From Nematostella vectensis (lineage: Eukaryota; Cnidaria; Anthozoa; Actiniaria; Edwardsiidae), in contig NC_064034.1 in NCBI RefSeq assembly GCF_932526225.1, forward strand, positions 9,673,387 to 9,737,386: a DNA stretch of 64,000 nucleotides, read 5' to 3'. Shown here in pieces: positions 54,501 through 64,000 of this stretch. Position numbers and translations under genes: made by a program. How positions within the stretch are numbered: the first letter of the stretch is position 1; every line of letters begins with the position of its first letter. Under the pieces are notes generated by a model that was not told the origin of the DNA, did not search any database, and saw nothing but the letters and a program-made list of their open reading frames with translations.

Positions 54501-57496
54501 ATTGTTATCCACAGGAATTCGTGAAGGAGGGGGTAATACGTAAAGTGTCCGCCCGCAAGCATGTTGGACAGCAGGACCGATACCTTATTTTGGTGAGCTG
54601 TTATTTTTATTTATAACGCCATTTCGGTATTTGGAAGAAGGCTGTCGGAAATCGAGGCTCTGCTTGTTACTTTGGCCATTTTGGACAACGTTCTTCCCAA
54701 TTTGCCGGTGCACTGAACCGATTGTTTTCCCCACTTAGAACAATGGATTATGGATTGCTTAAGTGCAGCCGCCCCGATCGTAACGATTATGTAAGGGAAT
54801 CAGAGTTGCATTAAGGACAGTACGTAGTAGAAAGCGTCTAAATGAGTTTAACACGATACCTGATTTTTAGTTTAACGACAAGCTATTGTGCTGCTCCAAG
54901 TTTCCTACCGGAAAGTTAAAGATGAGAATAACAATGGACGTGGATGGAATGGCAGTCGGGGACGCTGGAGAGGACATCGATGAACCCAACACCTTCCGCA
55001 TCACCAGCAAGCAGAGAGTCGTGGACTTCTCCGCGGAGACTGAGGACGAAAAGGAACAATGGATAAAGGCAGTGAGTGACGTCATTGCAGAGTGGAAGCG
55101 AAAAATGGAAAGCTACAAGCGAGTCAACGAAGAGAAGGACAGCACTGTGCGCGACTCATTACGTGATAATGAGCTTGGTACCAAAGCACCGGCGTGGATC
55201 CGTGACGAATCCGTGACCATGTGCATGTTGTGTGACGCGCTGTTCACGCTGACACGCCGCCGTCACCATTGCCGTGCTTGCGGCGGTATTTACTGCAATG
55301 CGTGCTCCCACAATAAAGCCCCCCTCGAGTACCGTGACGGCAAACTCTGCAGGGTATGCCGATCCTGCCGCGAGATCCTAGTTCATGGGGTCAAAAAAAC
55401 ACCCATCGAGCAAAAAACGGCATCGATAGATACCCGTAGGCTGGCAGTGAAAGATAAAGTCCTTTTGTCTGGCTTCTTGGAGTATCGGGGTAGTGTGGAG
55501 AAGCACTGGGTCAAACGGTGGTGTGTGCTTTCTGACAACTTCGTGTTCTACTCCTACAAAGCAAGAAAGGTGAAGTAGAGATTACCAAGTTCCGTGAAAA
55601 GTTATGAGTTCGCAAAAGACCGTTTCCACGATGTTGCTCGCGCAATAAAATGCCACAGACTGGCGGGCCACAGCTGATAAAAAATGGCGTACGAAGTGGA
55701 GTTTACAGACGAAGCCATAGAAAATGCTGTCAGAGTGTTATAGTCAAATTGGCGCTAGAATCAAATACCCCTTCGCTCGCATTTTGGATCAGCTGTGGCC
55801 CGCCATTTTGGATGCGCGTGTCCACCAATCTATTTAGCATGTTGTGAGATTCCCCTAAAACGCACAATTGAGCAAGTTGCATTGTCCTTGTCGCATGTCG
55901 GTCGTTGTCTGTAGCATGTTGTACATTCCGCCAAGTCGCTCATATTCAGATTGTCGTTTGTCGCTCGTCGCTTATTCTGGCATGTTCAGCGATTCCGCCC
56001 GTCGCCCATACCCAGAATATCGTTTGTCGCCGCCCGAGAACAAATGTCGAGCGCAAAGAGAGTCCAGGTCTGGACTATGGCCCGTTGGGTCCGGCGTGTT
56101 GTGCTATTCCACCGAGTTTCTGCTCTGCCCGTCCTAACGCTTGTATTTTGTTTATCGCCAGGACACAAAGGCAGCGTTTAGTTTGCCTCTCCCAGGTTAC
56201 ACCGTGGACCAACCCAATCTGGTAAGTCATGTCCATTTAGCCGAACACCACAGAATACACAGGCCCTGTCAGCCGCCATTTTGTTATCCTAGCACATTAC
56301 TATGTAAGTATGAAAAAGCATCCATTTCCATCGGCTGAATTTTGGAAGCAATTGTGATATTTTCAATTGAATTTAGTAAATGAATGATAAAGCTTTGTTT
56401 TTAGGTGATAATTTCGTGATTTTCTTGCATAATGTGTCTTTCATTATTGAAGAAAAGAGTATAACAAAGGTGTGGCTGACTGGGGCTCTTTCAAGGGTTT
56501 GTACTCATATATTGACATGAGCGCTTTGCCTCCTCATTTCTTAGGCAGATAGCATTGAGAAGAAGATGGTGATCAAGCTCCACCATAAGAATGTCGTAGT
56601 TCATTTCTTCGCTGCTGAAAATGAGAACAGTTTGAAAAGGTAATAAATCGGTATTCTAGTCTGCTAGTGGAGGGCGCAGTGGGGGGTGCCCCCCTCTACT
56701 CGACCGCCCAAAAGCTGTCTTTTGCTGTTGAAGAGAAGTGAGATCTTATAGTTTCATATGCTTTCTATGCCTGTTGACCTGCCCCTTTACAAACTACGTG
56801 CTGTTATTATCATTGTCATGGTCAAAATCCTTGTTACCCCCCACCACATCATCGTTAGCGTCGTCTTCGCCATTTCTGTCGACGTCATCGCCACTCATTT
56901 ATCGTCATTATCTTTTCGTTGCCATTATCGTTTACAGAATTCCTGTTATCATAATCATCATAATTTTCATTTATTTGTGGGGTGGGGGTGGGGGGAAGGG
57001 AATTCGGTGCACGGTACAGAGGGCACAGCCACGTCCCTACTGGTCATTTCCCAAAAATGTTTGAAAATATTGGGGGGGAGGGGGGGGCGTATCCCAAGGG
57101 CCCCAACCCCTGCTACGGCCCTGCTTAGTCATTATCGTCACAGTTGTTTCCATTGTTATCACCATGACATCGTTATCATCATCGTCGTCGTCGTGCTCGT
57201 CATCATCATCATCATGACGATCTTCGTCATCTCCTGCCATAGTCGTTACCGTCGTCAGGGTTCTTATTGACACCTCATGCATATGCTCGCTGTTGCTGGT
57301 GTATAATCGTTCTGTGTCTTACTCTCTCTGCAGGTGGACTCATCACTTGTCGTATGCAGTCAAAGCAGAGACGATTCCCGAGGACATCACAGAGCCATTG
57401 GACAACAAGCAACGGTCAGAGAGCTGTCTAAGCAACCAGTCAGATGACAAGCAACGGTCTGATAGCAATTTGAGTAGCCAATCAGATGAGAAATAG
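45523..57496 (+). CDS. FGD-type Rho guanine nucleotide exchange factor (DH-PH-FYVE-PH)
   Basis: Exons: 45523-47124, 47490-47557, 47927-47957, 48310-48458, 48736-48790, 53491-53592, 53688-53826, 54186-54244, 54325-54396, 54515-54592, 54871-55569, 56162-56221, 56545-56639 and 57334-57496. All phases agree; about 1123 residues. I chose ATG 45523 (MASSSLARL) because an acceptor-like site precedes it; an in-frame ATG lies upstream at 45385. The long N-terminal region has proline-rich repeats (SPPSKPFKPSPPPKP), three YDDVE and three PYENV motifs and an acidic end. The DH domain runs from KLYNIAHEILTTERAYVKRL to MLEPIQRVPRYKLLLTDYI. The first PH domain follows. The FYVE domain has WIRD, RRRHHCRACGG and GKLCRVC, so it should bind PI3P. 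The second PH starts LSGFLEYRGSVEKHWVKRW. Family members activate Cdc42 and shape actin at membranes. The long N-terminus suggests FGD5/FGD6-like, not proven. Confidence 0.93.
47665..47820. mobile_element. Small inverted repeat in an FGD intron
   Basis: TGATGCACTGTGTAATACCTG (47671) pairs with a reversed copy inside ATATTACACAGTGCATCA (about 47794-47811). ACACACT/AGTGTGT blocks also pair. Probably a decayed MITE between the two first DH exons. Confidence 0.55.
48791..49150 (+). repeat. 40-bp tandem repeat starting exactly at a 5' splice site
   Basis: Nine copies start at 48791 and every 40 bases to 49111. Each begins GTACTGTACTATTCC and ends AAATTATTCTCAG. The first copy's GT is the donor of the FGD exon ending 48790 (TTAAAG/GTACTG). 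Each unit junction CTCAG/GTACTG looks like an acceptor fused to a donor. Confidence 0.92.
49178..53330 (+). repeat. 4.15-kb minisatellite of 36-bp units, about 115 copies
   Basis: The unit is CATGGGGACGCAAGTGTGGG plus GCTGGGAAGAGAGCGG, with recurring variants (GGCTGGGACG, GGGAAGGGACG, TGTGACTGGG, GGGATGGGATAAG). It lies inside the FGD intron 48791-53490. The unit length is a multiple of three and stop-poor, so frames of 1000-1400 codons open on both strands. None has domain content beyond the 12-residue period, and the array sits between two exons of one DH domain, so I do not call these genes. The plus strand (gene sense) is G-rich with four G-runs per unit. Confidence 0.95.
55662..55804. 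mobile_element. MITE-like inverted repeat in an FGD intron
   Basis: GGCGGGCCACAGCTGAT (55662-55678) and ATCAGCTGTGGCCCGCC (55788-55804) are perfect 17-bp inverted repeats, with AAAAATGGCG and CATTTTGG blocks nearby. Confidence 0.7.
56262..56510 (+). mobile_element. Dispersed repeat, family B, copy 2 (FGD intron)
   Basis: Matches 18224-18454: CTGTCAGCCGCCATTTTGT, TATCCTAGCA, GTGATATTTTCAATTGAATTT, a GGTGTGGCTGAC block and CTCTTTC in the same order. Confidence 0.65.
57010..57125 (+). repeat. Poly-G-containing repeat, family D, second locus
   Basis: CCCTACTGGTCATTTCCCAAA, GAAAATATTGGGGGGG and the tail AAGGGCCCCAACCCCTGCTA plus CGGCCCTGC match 19290-19530. Located in the last FGD intron. Confidence 0.65.
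57126..57260. repeat. ATC/TCG trinucleotide-rich microsatellite
   Basis: Imperfect (ATCATC), (TCGTCG) and (CATCAT) runs. A related low-complexity stretch is at 56790-56970. Both lie in the last FGD intron. Confidence 0.8.
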
Positions 57497-59380
57497 CCAA
57501 TACCAATTAGTATACTAATTTAGTATTAGTTTAAATTTCCTATTTAGAAGGGAAGGGACGTGATACAATTTCTCGATAAAACGATATTTTAGAGGAATAT
57601 GTTTTATTTAGGAACAGATGATAAGATATTCGTTTATACAACTGAGTGATTATATATACATTATGCAAACAGCCTCAACATCCGTCAGAACTGCTGGCAC
57701 GGACATGACGGGACAACCTGGAAAATTCGCAATTCGAGATAGAGAAAGAAGACACAATTTCTAACAATGGCCATCGGTTTCTTGTATTCCGGACTGATTT
57801 TTGAAACACAAATAACGCGAGGCCGAAATGCACATACCCAGATTTTTGCTTTTTAATATATTTTTTCCTTGATCATCCTTGCGCTATGTATGAGCTCAGG
57901 GACGAAAAGCTCAAATTTCAATGACACTTTACACAAAGTCGCATCAATTTTAAAAAAGTCGCATTTGATATTTTTTTAGCTATTACTCACTAAGTACTTA
58001 GAGAAATTTTCCGCCTTATTAGATCTGAAATGAGCTTATTTGAAGCGTTAAGTCATGTTTTTCCGTCATGTCGCTGGCACAGCCTTCCTTGGCTGACGAG
58101 ATAAAGCACGTGGTTGGCGAACAACTTCGCTAGGAGTGCGAGGTATCAGCTTGATACCACCGTTTTAATTTATAGACGCATTGCCATCAGTTTTCTTCCG
58201 GTCGATTACGTAACATTCTCCGATGATTTTTAAAGAAAAATGCAAAATATTTCAAAATTGTAAAAGCAGTGTGTGTCTATTGGGAGTTTCTTTGAGGACG
58301 TGACTGATAATTTAGAGCGGAAGGCCTGTTAAATAGTGCGGATTTTTATAGATTATTTTGTCTCTTGTCGGCTGAGGCTACGGTCGGCCCTCTGGAGGTA
58401 AACAGGTGACAATGCCGCTTTAATGTGTTTTTTTTTTTAACAGCGCGGAATTTTGCATTTAATTGGTACGTTTCAAAAGAAATTTTAATTTAATTTAAAA
58501 AATGTTTTGCGTTTTCATATACCACTGAAAGAACCGCATTTTTTTTGTTTAAAACTATTTTAATTGAATCGCCATTTTAAGAAACTTAAAGTTCAACAAG
58601 ATAAGAGTAGATATTTTGATAAATCTAATAAAGAATTTTTTAAGCTAATATATTATTATAAAGATAATGATGTATTCTTCTAAGATACATATTTAGTAGG
58701 ACAACATAGGACAACAACAATAAAAATGCTCTTATTGTGTGATGCTGGACATTAGAAGAATTTCTCACTTTCTCTGTAAGATTTCTTAACTTTTCTGGAA
58801 AAACCTTGCGTGGCGCACTGCGGAAACCCCTGCCACTCTCTTCAGTATCATAGAAACCCATTATCACCAAAGATTTTGTCATAGTTTTATTTCTACGATG
58901 ATAACAAACAAAAATATCAGCTTTATTCTGGGCTTTCTATAATTTTTATTTTCATTCTACGGCCTTCTCTTCAAAGGAATTCACCATTGCTCATTTAGAA
59001 AAAGGGAATTTATAGTCAATATTTAAGAGGGTGAACATTTTAACCTTACGAATGTTTTCTAACAAATACCTCAAAGAGTTTGTTTTTCTTTTTACGGGGC
59101 CTCTCAGCACAACTACTACGGTTGCTCGTTAGTACCAAAGAGAGAGCTAGCCACTGGGTATTCAATTGGGCCTCCTTGAGCAAGCGTCACTTTTCCATCG
59201 CTTTCAACAGAAAGGAACAGATCATTTCTTCCGCCGACGTTAAAACATCTGAATCGCGTGCTTCCATAGAAATAAAACGGCTCGAACTTCTGATTTTCTT
59301 GGACCGTTCCCGTGCTGGTATCAAAAGGCTGAAATGATACAAATAAATTCGTTAAACGTAAAACCTTCCAAGCAAAGCCA
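57497..59380. other. FGD 3' region and intergenic, nothing else recognised
   Basis: Presumably includes the FGD 3' untranslated region. Very AT-rich from 58400 on, with an AATAAA near 58627. The open frames at 58640-58882 and 59080-59337 have no recognisable features. Confidence 0.5.
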
Positions 59381-59386
59381 TTTATT
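59381..59386 (-). terminator. Poly(A) signal of the hypothetical gene
   Basis: AATAAA on the minus strand, 12 bases after the stop at 59398-59400; short but plausible. Confidence 0.5.
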
Positions 59387-59397
59387 CAGTCCTTCCT

Positions 59398-60979
59398 TCA
59401 GAGGAACCTTTGGAAATGAGAAAAATACATATTTTCTTTGGGGAGAGAAGAAGGCGTTGGGTATCGTGTCGGTGGAAAAGCCATGTCAATCGGAGGCGAT
59501 AGTGGATGGATAGAGGGAGGGCGTTTCACTTGAAAAGATGTTGACACGACTTCACTCCTAACCTGAACAATGACATCCTTGTGTTCTCCTACTCCAGTTA
59601 TCAGCCATTTATTTGTGTCGTTGCTGCCTTCAAACTGAAGTCGGTATAATTTTGTTGAAGGAGTACTTTCATCCATGAATTGTATCTTTAAACCTTTGGA
59701 AAGACAGAGACAAACATAAAACAGAGGAATAAAAAGGCAGGGGTTTAAGTCATTAGTTGCCCCAGATGTTAAACCATGGTGACCACCCGTGCTTCTTTCC
59801 AATCCACGGCAGAATACAGGCGCGGATCCAGGATTTCCAATAGGGGGTGGATAATGACCGGATAGGGACGGCTTATAACTGATCCAGTGGTTCTTTGTAG
59901 GACACTACAGTGGTTTATGGTAGGTCACTACATAGATCTTAAAATACTTCATAACTTCACTCTGAATTGGATTTGTCGCGCCAGCAAAGTCAAGCAGGCT
60001 AACGCACATGCACAGTACCTCCCGTCCCTCAGACATTTATTTTCTTCAAACAAAGTGACTTTTTTTTACTAAAATAGGGGGGGTGTATATCCACCCAATC
60101 CTTCCCCCTGTTTCCGCCCCTGGAATATCATCGTGAAAAGACTAAGAATACCTGCGGGCGGATCTGAGTAGTGGCCGTCGCATTTCAAAGTACAAGGGTT
60201 TGTTGTCAGTTTCAGAAGACTCTCATTAGCTCGACTGCTCGGGTTCCACAGACGGTATGCTTTAGTAGGTTTGATAGGATGAGGCGGGCTTATCTGGGAA
60301 ATAAGTAATAGGCCTGCTACTCAAACTTTAGTTCTAGCAGACAATCTGCAGTCAGAGTTTATTACTGGGTTACCTGTGGTAGTCTCTGACATATCAAAAT
60401 TGTAACAGCCAGTTTGATCCTAGGCTCTAATTCCAGCCGTCGCAAGGCCTCATCGGCCCCACAAATGGGGCACGTACTCCGGGCTTACATAAACAATCTG
60501 AAAATCAAGCCTAGTTTGATCCCTACCCCCATTTACTTTTATGGAGTCCCTTTCCCGCCTGGAAAGCTGGTGTTTCTTACATTTCTTGCTCCAATCAGAG
60601 TTGAAATTTACACATTTACACATTTTTATATTGTTTTAATAATAACACAGGGCCAAAATGCAAAGCTTGGCCGTTTGCAAACAATTATATGTACAGACCG
60701 ACGGACGGACAAGAAAGACCTTACCTGTGATTGTTTAAGCTCGGCTCTGATTTTGTCTTTGTTTTTTACACGATCTTCATCGGTGAGATTAATCCAGTCG
60801 CCGTGTTTCTTGCTGAAGCGTTGAAACAAGATTTTATCAGGGGTGATACCTTCGGGTATAACGTCTTCGAATGTTTTGAAAAACTTCTCTCGAAGTGCTG
60901 CCACGGTCAGTTCTCCATTGGGGTAAAACTCTATTATCCGTTTGTTAGAATAGAACGTGACAAGAACAGTCTTTGGCAT
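59398..60979 (-). CDS. Unrecognised 230-residue protein, N-terminus possibly beta-grasp
   Basis: Exons 60979-60725, 60293-60152 and 59693-59398 join in phase (0, then 1) to 230 residues. The N-terminal 85 residues (MPKTVLVTFYSNKRIIEFYP ... KILFQRFSKKHGDWINLTDE ... KDKIRAEL) have the strand-helix-strand rhythm of a ubiquitin/PB1/doublecortin-like beta-grasp fold. That is a fold-level guess. The middle contains LRLWNP-like and CTLKCDGHYSDPPAG segments; the end is proline-rich (RPPSIHPLSPPIDMAFPP). There is no signal peptide or membrane helix, so it is probably intracellular. An acceptor-like CTGTTCTGCAG sits directly before the ATG, so a 5' exon, coding or not, may exist upstream. I do not assign a function. 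Confidence 0.7.
59818..60125. mobile_element. Probable inverted-repeat element in an intron of the hypothetical gene
   Basis: GGCGCGGATCCAGGATTTCC at the left faces TTTCCGCCCCTGGAATATC at the right, with a G-run and C-runs just inside. The same edge type appears near 12358. Arms are only partly complementary. Confidence 0.4.
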
Positions 60980-63470
60980 CTGCAGAACAGCATAGGATTT
61001 GTTATGTTGTCAGACTACAGGACTATGTGCAACAGTTCTATACTGCTATCCTTACCACACAACATACCTACCCACTACCACCAAGGGCTCATAAGTAGGG
61101 GCAATCATCATATAACTGTCACGGCGTTTCCGAGGATCAGGCTATTTTTAGACGCGCGCGAACGAACGGGCCGGTAACGTTCCATAACGTTCCATTAAAC
61201 GCGAAACCGCGCTATAAAAGGGATAGAAACGCCCCTTATTCACAACTCGAAAAGTTTGAAAACAACATTTCATAATAAAACTCTGAATGCGTCCTTTAAA
61301 ACCCAAATAACTTCCTCATCTTTCTCAACTTGATGTTTCTATCTACCTTGGCTAGTTTATATGGAACCAAATATTCAATTTCGATAAGAAAATCCGATAC
61401 GTCTTGACAGCCCGACGGCTGAGCAACAAGTTGTGTCGCTGCCCTGGGCAGCACGCTCCTTTCATAGCGCGGTTAACCCAAATGGCAGTACCGTGAGTGT
61501 GTGGGGTGCGAACTGACGACTTGACAAATAGCGCAACCTTCTCAAGCAAGCCACAGCGGTTATCGACATACCTACCGTCCCATCCCATACGCAGGGGGGG
61601 GGGGGGACAGGGGGTGCATCCCCAACCCTACAACGTCAGAAAGTCCGACAATAGCAAATTTGATAAAAAAAAGTATTCTAGATCACTCTGGTATGTCATA
61701 AGTCTATAAGTCACGTTTTTGTAGCCAAATCCGTTAAGAAAACGTCCCGTGGAGGTACTGCAATAGCGTTAAAAATCCCTTTTTGTTCTTTTCGGGGGAA
61801 GTCAGATTTTGATCAGAAAACTCACCCCTATCCCCCCCCCCCCCCAACACACACACACATACACCCCTGAAAAATTGGGTCAAATTTTTCGGATTTCGCA
61901 CCCCCAAGAAAACTCCTGGGTACGGTCCTGTATATAATCCAAGAAGATATTTGATCATGAGTGCATGTTCGAAAGAGAAACATTGAATAATATCGTGTTC
62001 ACAAATTTTGGAAGCTAATCAATGTATGTTCGAGGCTCTGTAACCACAGGGTGGTGAAGAGTAAGTGCCCACCACGAACTACGGAGTTATTTTTCAGGCT
62101 TTCACGAATCACGAATGTGTAGTAGTTCCAGAAAATATCCATACCCCCCCCCCCCCCCCCTTATTGAGGGGATTGGAAAATCCGGGGGTGCGCGGAAGCT
62201 TCAAAAGCTTTCATGAATCACGGTTTTAACTTTTGCTTTGCTCATGAATATTTGATTTAATATACATAGATCAACGCTCCTAGGTTAAACTAAAACGCAA
62301 TGACATCAATGTTTATTTCTACGTATAAATGTAAAAATCGTGACGCGGAAAAAGTCGAAAAAACCTTTATAATCGATGCGGAGGGATTATAATACAGCCC
62401 CTGTCAAGTTTTGCAGTCTGTTTTGCAGTCGCTCTCGTTACACGATCTTCGTGTTTAAATTCTCGGCGACTACGGTCACATTTCACGAATTTAGAAACAT
62501 CATGATGTCCCGGGATTATCTAGAATTGGTGAATTGTACTTCAACACACAACTAAAATTTGTTACATACCTTAGGCTGGAGTATAATATCCTTCAAGGCG
62601 TTGTGGAAGTGTTTATCTGTCTTCGCCCTGGCGTATCTCCCTTTAAATATGTATCTTCGCTATATATAGATCACCTTCCGCAGATTCGTCCAATGCGGGC
62701 TCTTCGCGAGGACTGTTAAGCTGAGACGGAGATAACCATGTTGAATATTTATGATGACAGTTTCGAGTATGTTATCTAACCAATCTCAAGATTTTTTGTG
62801 TTTAGACACTGCACACCTTGAATATAATGCTACCTTATTACATTTTATTTTCGCGCACTATAATTTAGCGAAACATCCCGTTCTCGGTGATCCAAACCCC
62901 GTTCCGGTGACCCAAATACCGTTCACGCCAATAGTCTAAATCGCCGATTCCCGGTAAAAACCTGCCCGAGCAATTGTCAGCGCTTATCAGGCTTTGTCGA
63001 CATTCATAACGTTACTCAACCAGTTTGCTCAATCAGTTTGCTCGGTTGATTTAAAACAAAGGTCTACTTATATGGTATAGCATATGTTTCAGTATAGGGG
63101 GGGGGGGGGGGGGCGTATAGGGCGATAGGGCGAATGTATCATTTTTTGGCACCTAATCAATGCATGACTCTTTTTCTTTCGATAAATACAGAACAGGAGA
63201 AAATGATTCTGTATCAAAAATATTATTTCGTTCCGTTGTTATGTAGAATTCGTGACCTATACCTAACTATGAAATACATAAATAAAATCTATACCTTAGT
63301 ATCCGTCGAGGCGCCTATGGAAGTGTTATATGGCTTCGCTCTGGTGAAACAAACATTACTTTGTAATAAACAGGGCAAAATTACACAATGCTGATTGGCT
63401 AGGGCAAAATTACTTTGCTGCGATTGGACGCTAGTCTGCTTAGAAGCAGCTTTTAGTGTTGTGTGACACT
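60980..63470. other. Intergenic, no gene recognised
   Basis: Holds a GCGCTATAAAAGGG box at about 61207-61220 (plus strand) that resembles a TATA element, but no convincing gene follows it. C-runs and G-runs lie at 61592, 61832, 62143 and 63098. A CACCCCCAAGAAAACTCCTG repeat edge is near 61900. Confidence 0.45.
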
Positions 63471-63476
63471 TAAAGC

Positions 63477-63777
63477 GGACTTTAGAAGCACACTAGCATA
63501 CACACATTGGCACCAGTCGGGCCAAGACGGGACGCTAGCACAGTCTATTACCCGTGCATTTCGGCAACCATGGACAGCTGTTTCGTCCTTATTAGGACCC
63601 GTCAGCATGGCATAGCCGGTTTGCCTCAGTTAAACTTCATCGGCAAAAAAACTGCAGGGCTACTTCGACTCGAACGAAGTGCTTTAAACCACAGCTCAGA
63701 TCCATGTGGGATCTAGCGTCCCGTCTTGGCCCGACTGGTGCCAATGTGTGTATGCTAGTGTGCTTTTAAAGTCCACA
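63477..63777. mobile_element. hAT-like MITE, family C, single copy with an 8-bp target duplication
   Basis: Left GGACTTTAGAAGCACACTAG and right GTGTGCTTTTAAAGTCCACA are inverted repeats. Pairing continues through CACACATTGGCACCAGTCGG and ACGGGACGCTAG, about 60 bp in all. The direct repeats CTTAAAGC lie at 63469-63476 and 63778-63785. The body matches the composite element at 18463-19246. Confidence 0.85.
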
Positions 63778-64000
63778 CTTAAAGCGGCTGATAAGCAGAC
63801 TAATTGGACGCACGCACGCGCTCACTTTTGCCCTCAATAAACGTGTAAAAATATGGGCTCCACGTAGAATCGGGAAACACAAAACGTTGTGTCGTCAACC
63901 GGCTTCGTGACTAGCTGCATATTTTAGCCACCGCGTCAGCCTGAAGTTCATCCTCGTTTCCAGGGTTTTCCCCTCACATCCCCCTTTTGTTTTGTCAATC

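Noticed and set aside
61207-61220. TATA-like box as a promoter
   Set aside because: No convincing exon, start or transcript signal follows on the plus strand, so I did not list it as a promoter.

Overview
This is eukaryotic DNA from an intron-rich animal genome. Genes are split into short exons with GT-AG introns and consistent phases. They encode metazoan families (receptor tyrosine phosphatase, discoidin/EGF secreted protein, FYVE-RhoGEF-PH exchange factor, RING/NHL protein, vWA protein). Small inverted-repeat transposons, minisatellites and poly-G/poly-C runs are abundant. I infer a cnidarian, probably a sea anemone or other anthozoan, from the gene content and repeat style; no single sequence proves it.

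Layout. 1-5991 (+): the cytoplasmic 3' end of a receptor-type protein tyrosine phosphatase with tandem catalytic domains; its ectodomain lies left of the window. 5992-10753: intergenic, with several inverted-repeat elements. 10754-13758 (-): a small secreted vWA-domain protein in three coding exons. 16033-16836 (+): a TPR-repeat protein, possibly spliced on to a last exon near 19.6 kb. 18.2-21.0 kb: nested transposon and minisatellite cluster. 21723-23417 (-): an intronless RING-coiled coil-beta-propeller protein. 26669-42060 (-): a secreted protein with two discoidin (F5/8C) domains followed by seven EGF modules in 13 coding exons; one intron holds a 5.9-kb foldback transposon. 45523-57496 (+): an FGD-type RhoGEF (DH-PH-FYVE-PH) of about 1123 residues in 15 coding exons; one intron carries a 4.15-kb array of 36-bp units. 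59398-60979 (-): an unrecognised 230-residue protein in three exons. 61-64 kb: no recognised gene, ending in another copy of the MITE family seen at 18.5-19.2 kb.

The genes do not form a common pathway. Three themes stand out. (1) A giant foldback element (27499-33364) with a perfect 9-bp target duplication and long arms built of 117-bp tandem units that reiterate a motif also found at its tips. (2) Minisatellites that start at, or contain, a 5' splice site in three unrelated genes (3186, 37114 and 48791), plus one that amplified the 3' end of a coding sequence (21.4-21.8 kb). (3) A one-base frameshift in a discoidin exon, exposed because every other exon of that gene keeps phase. Gene models come from reading frames, splice signals and family recognition by eye; no database search was run.
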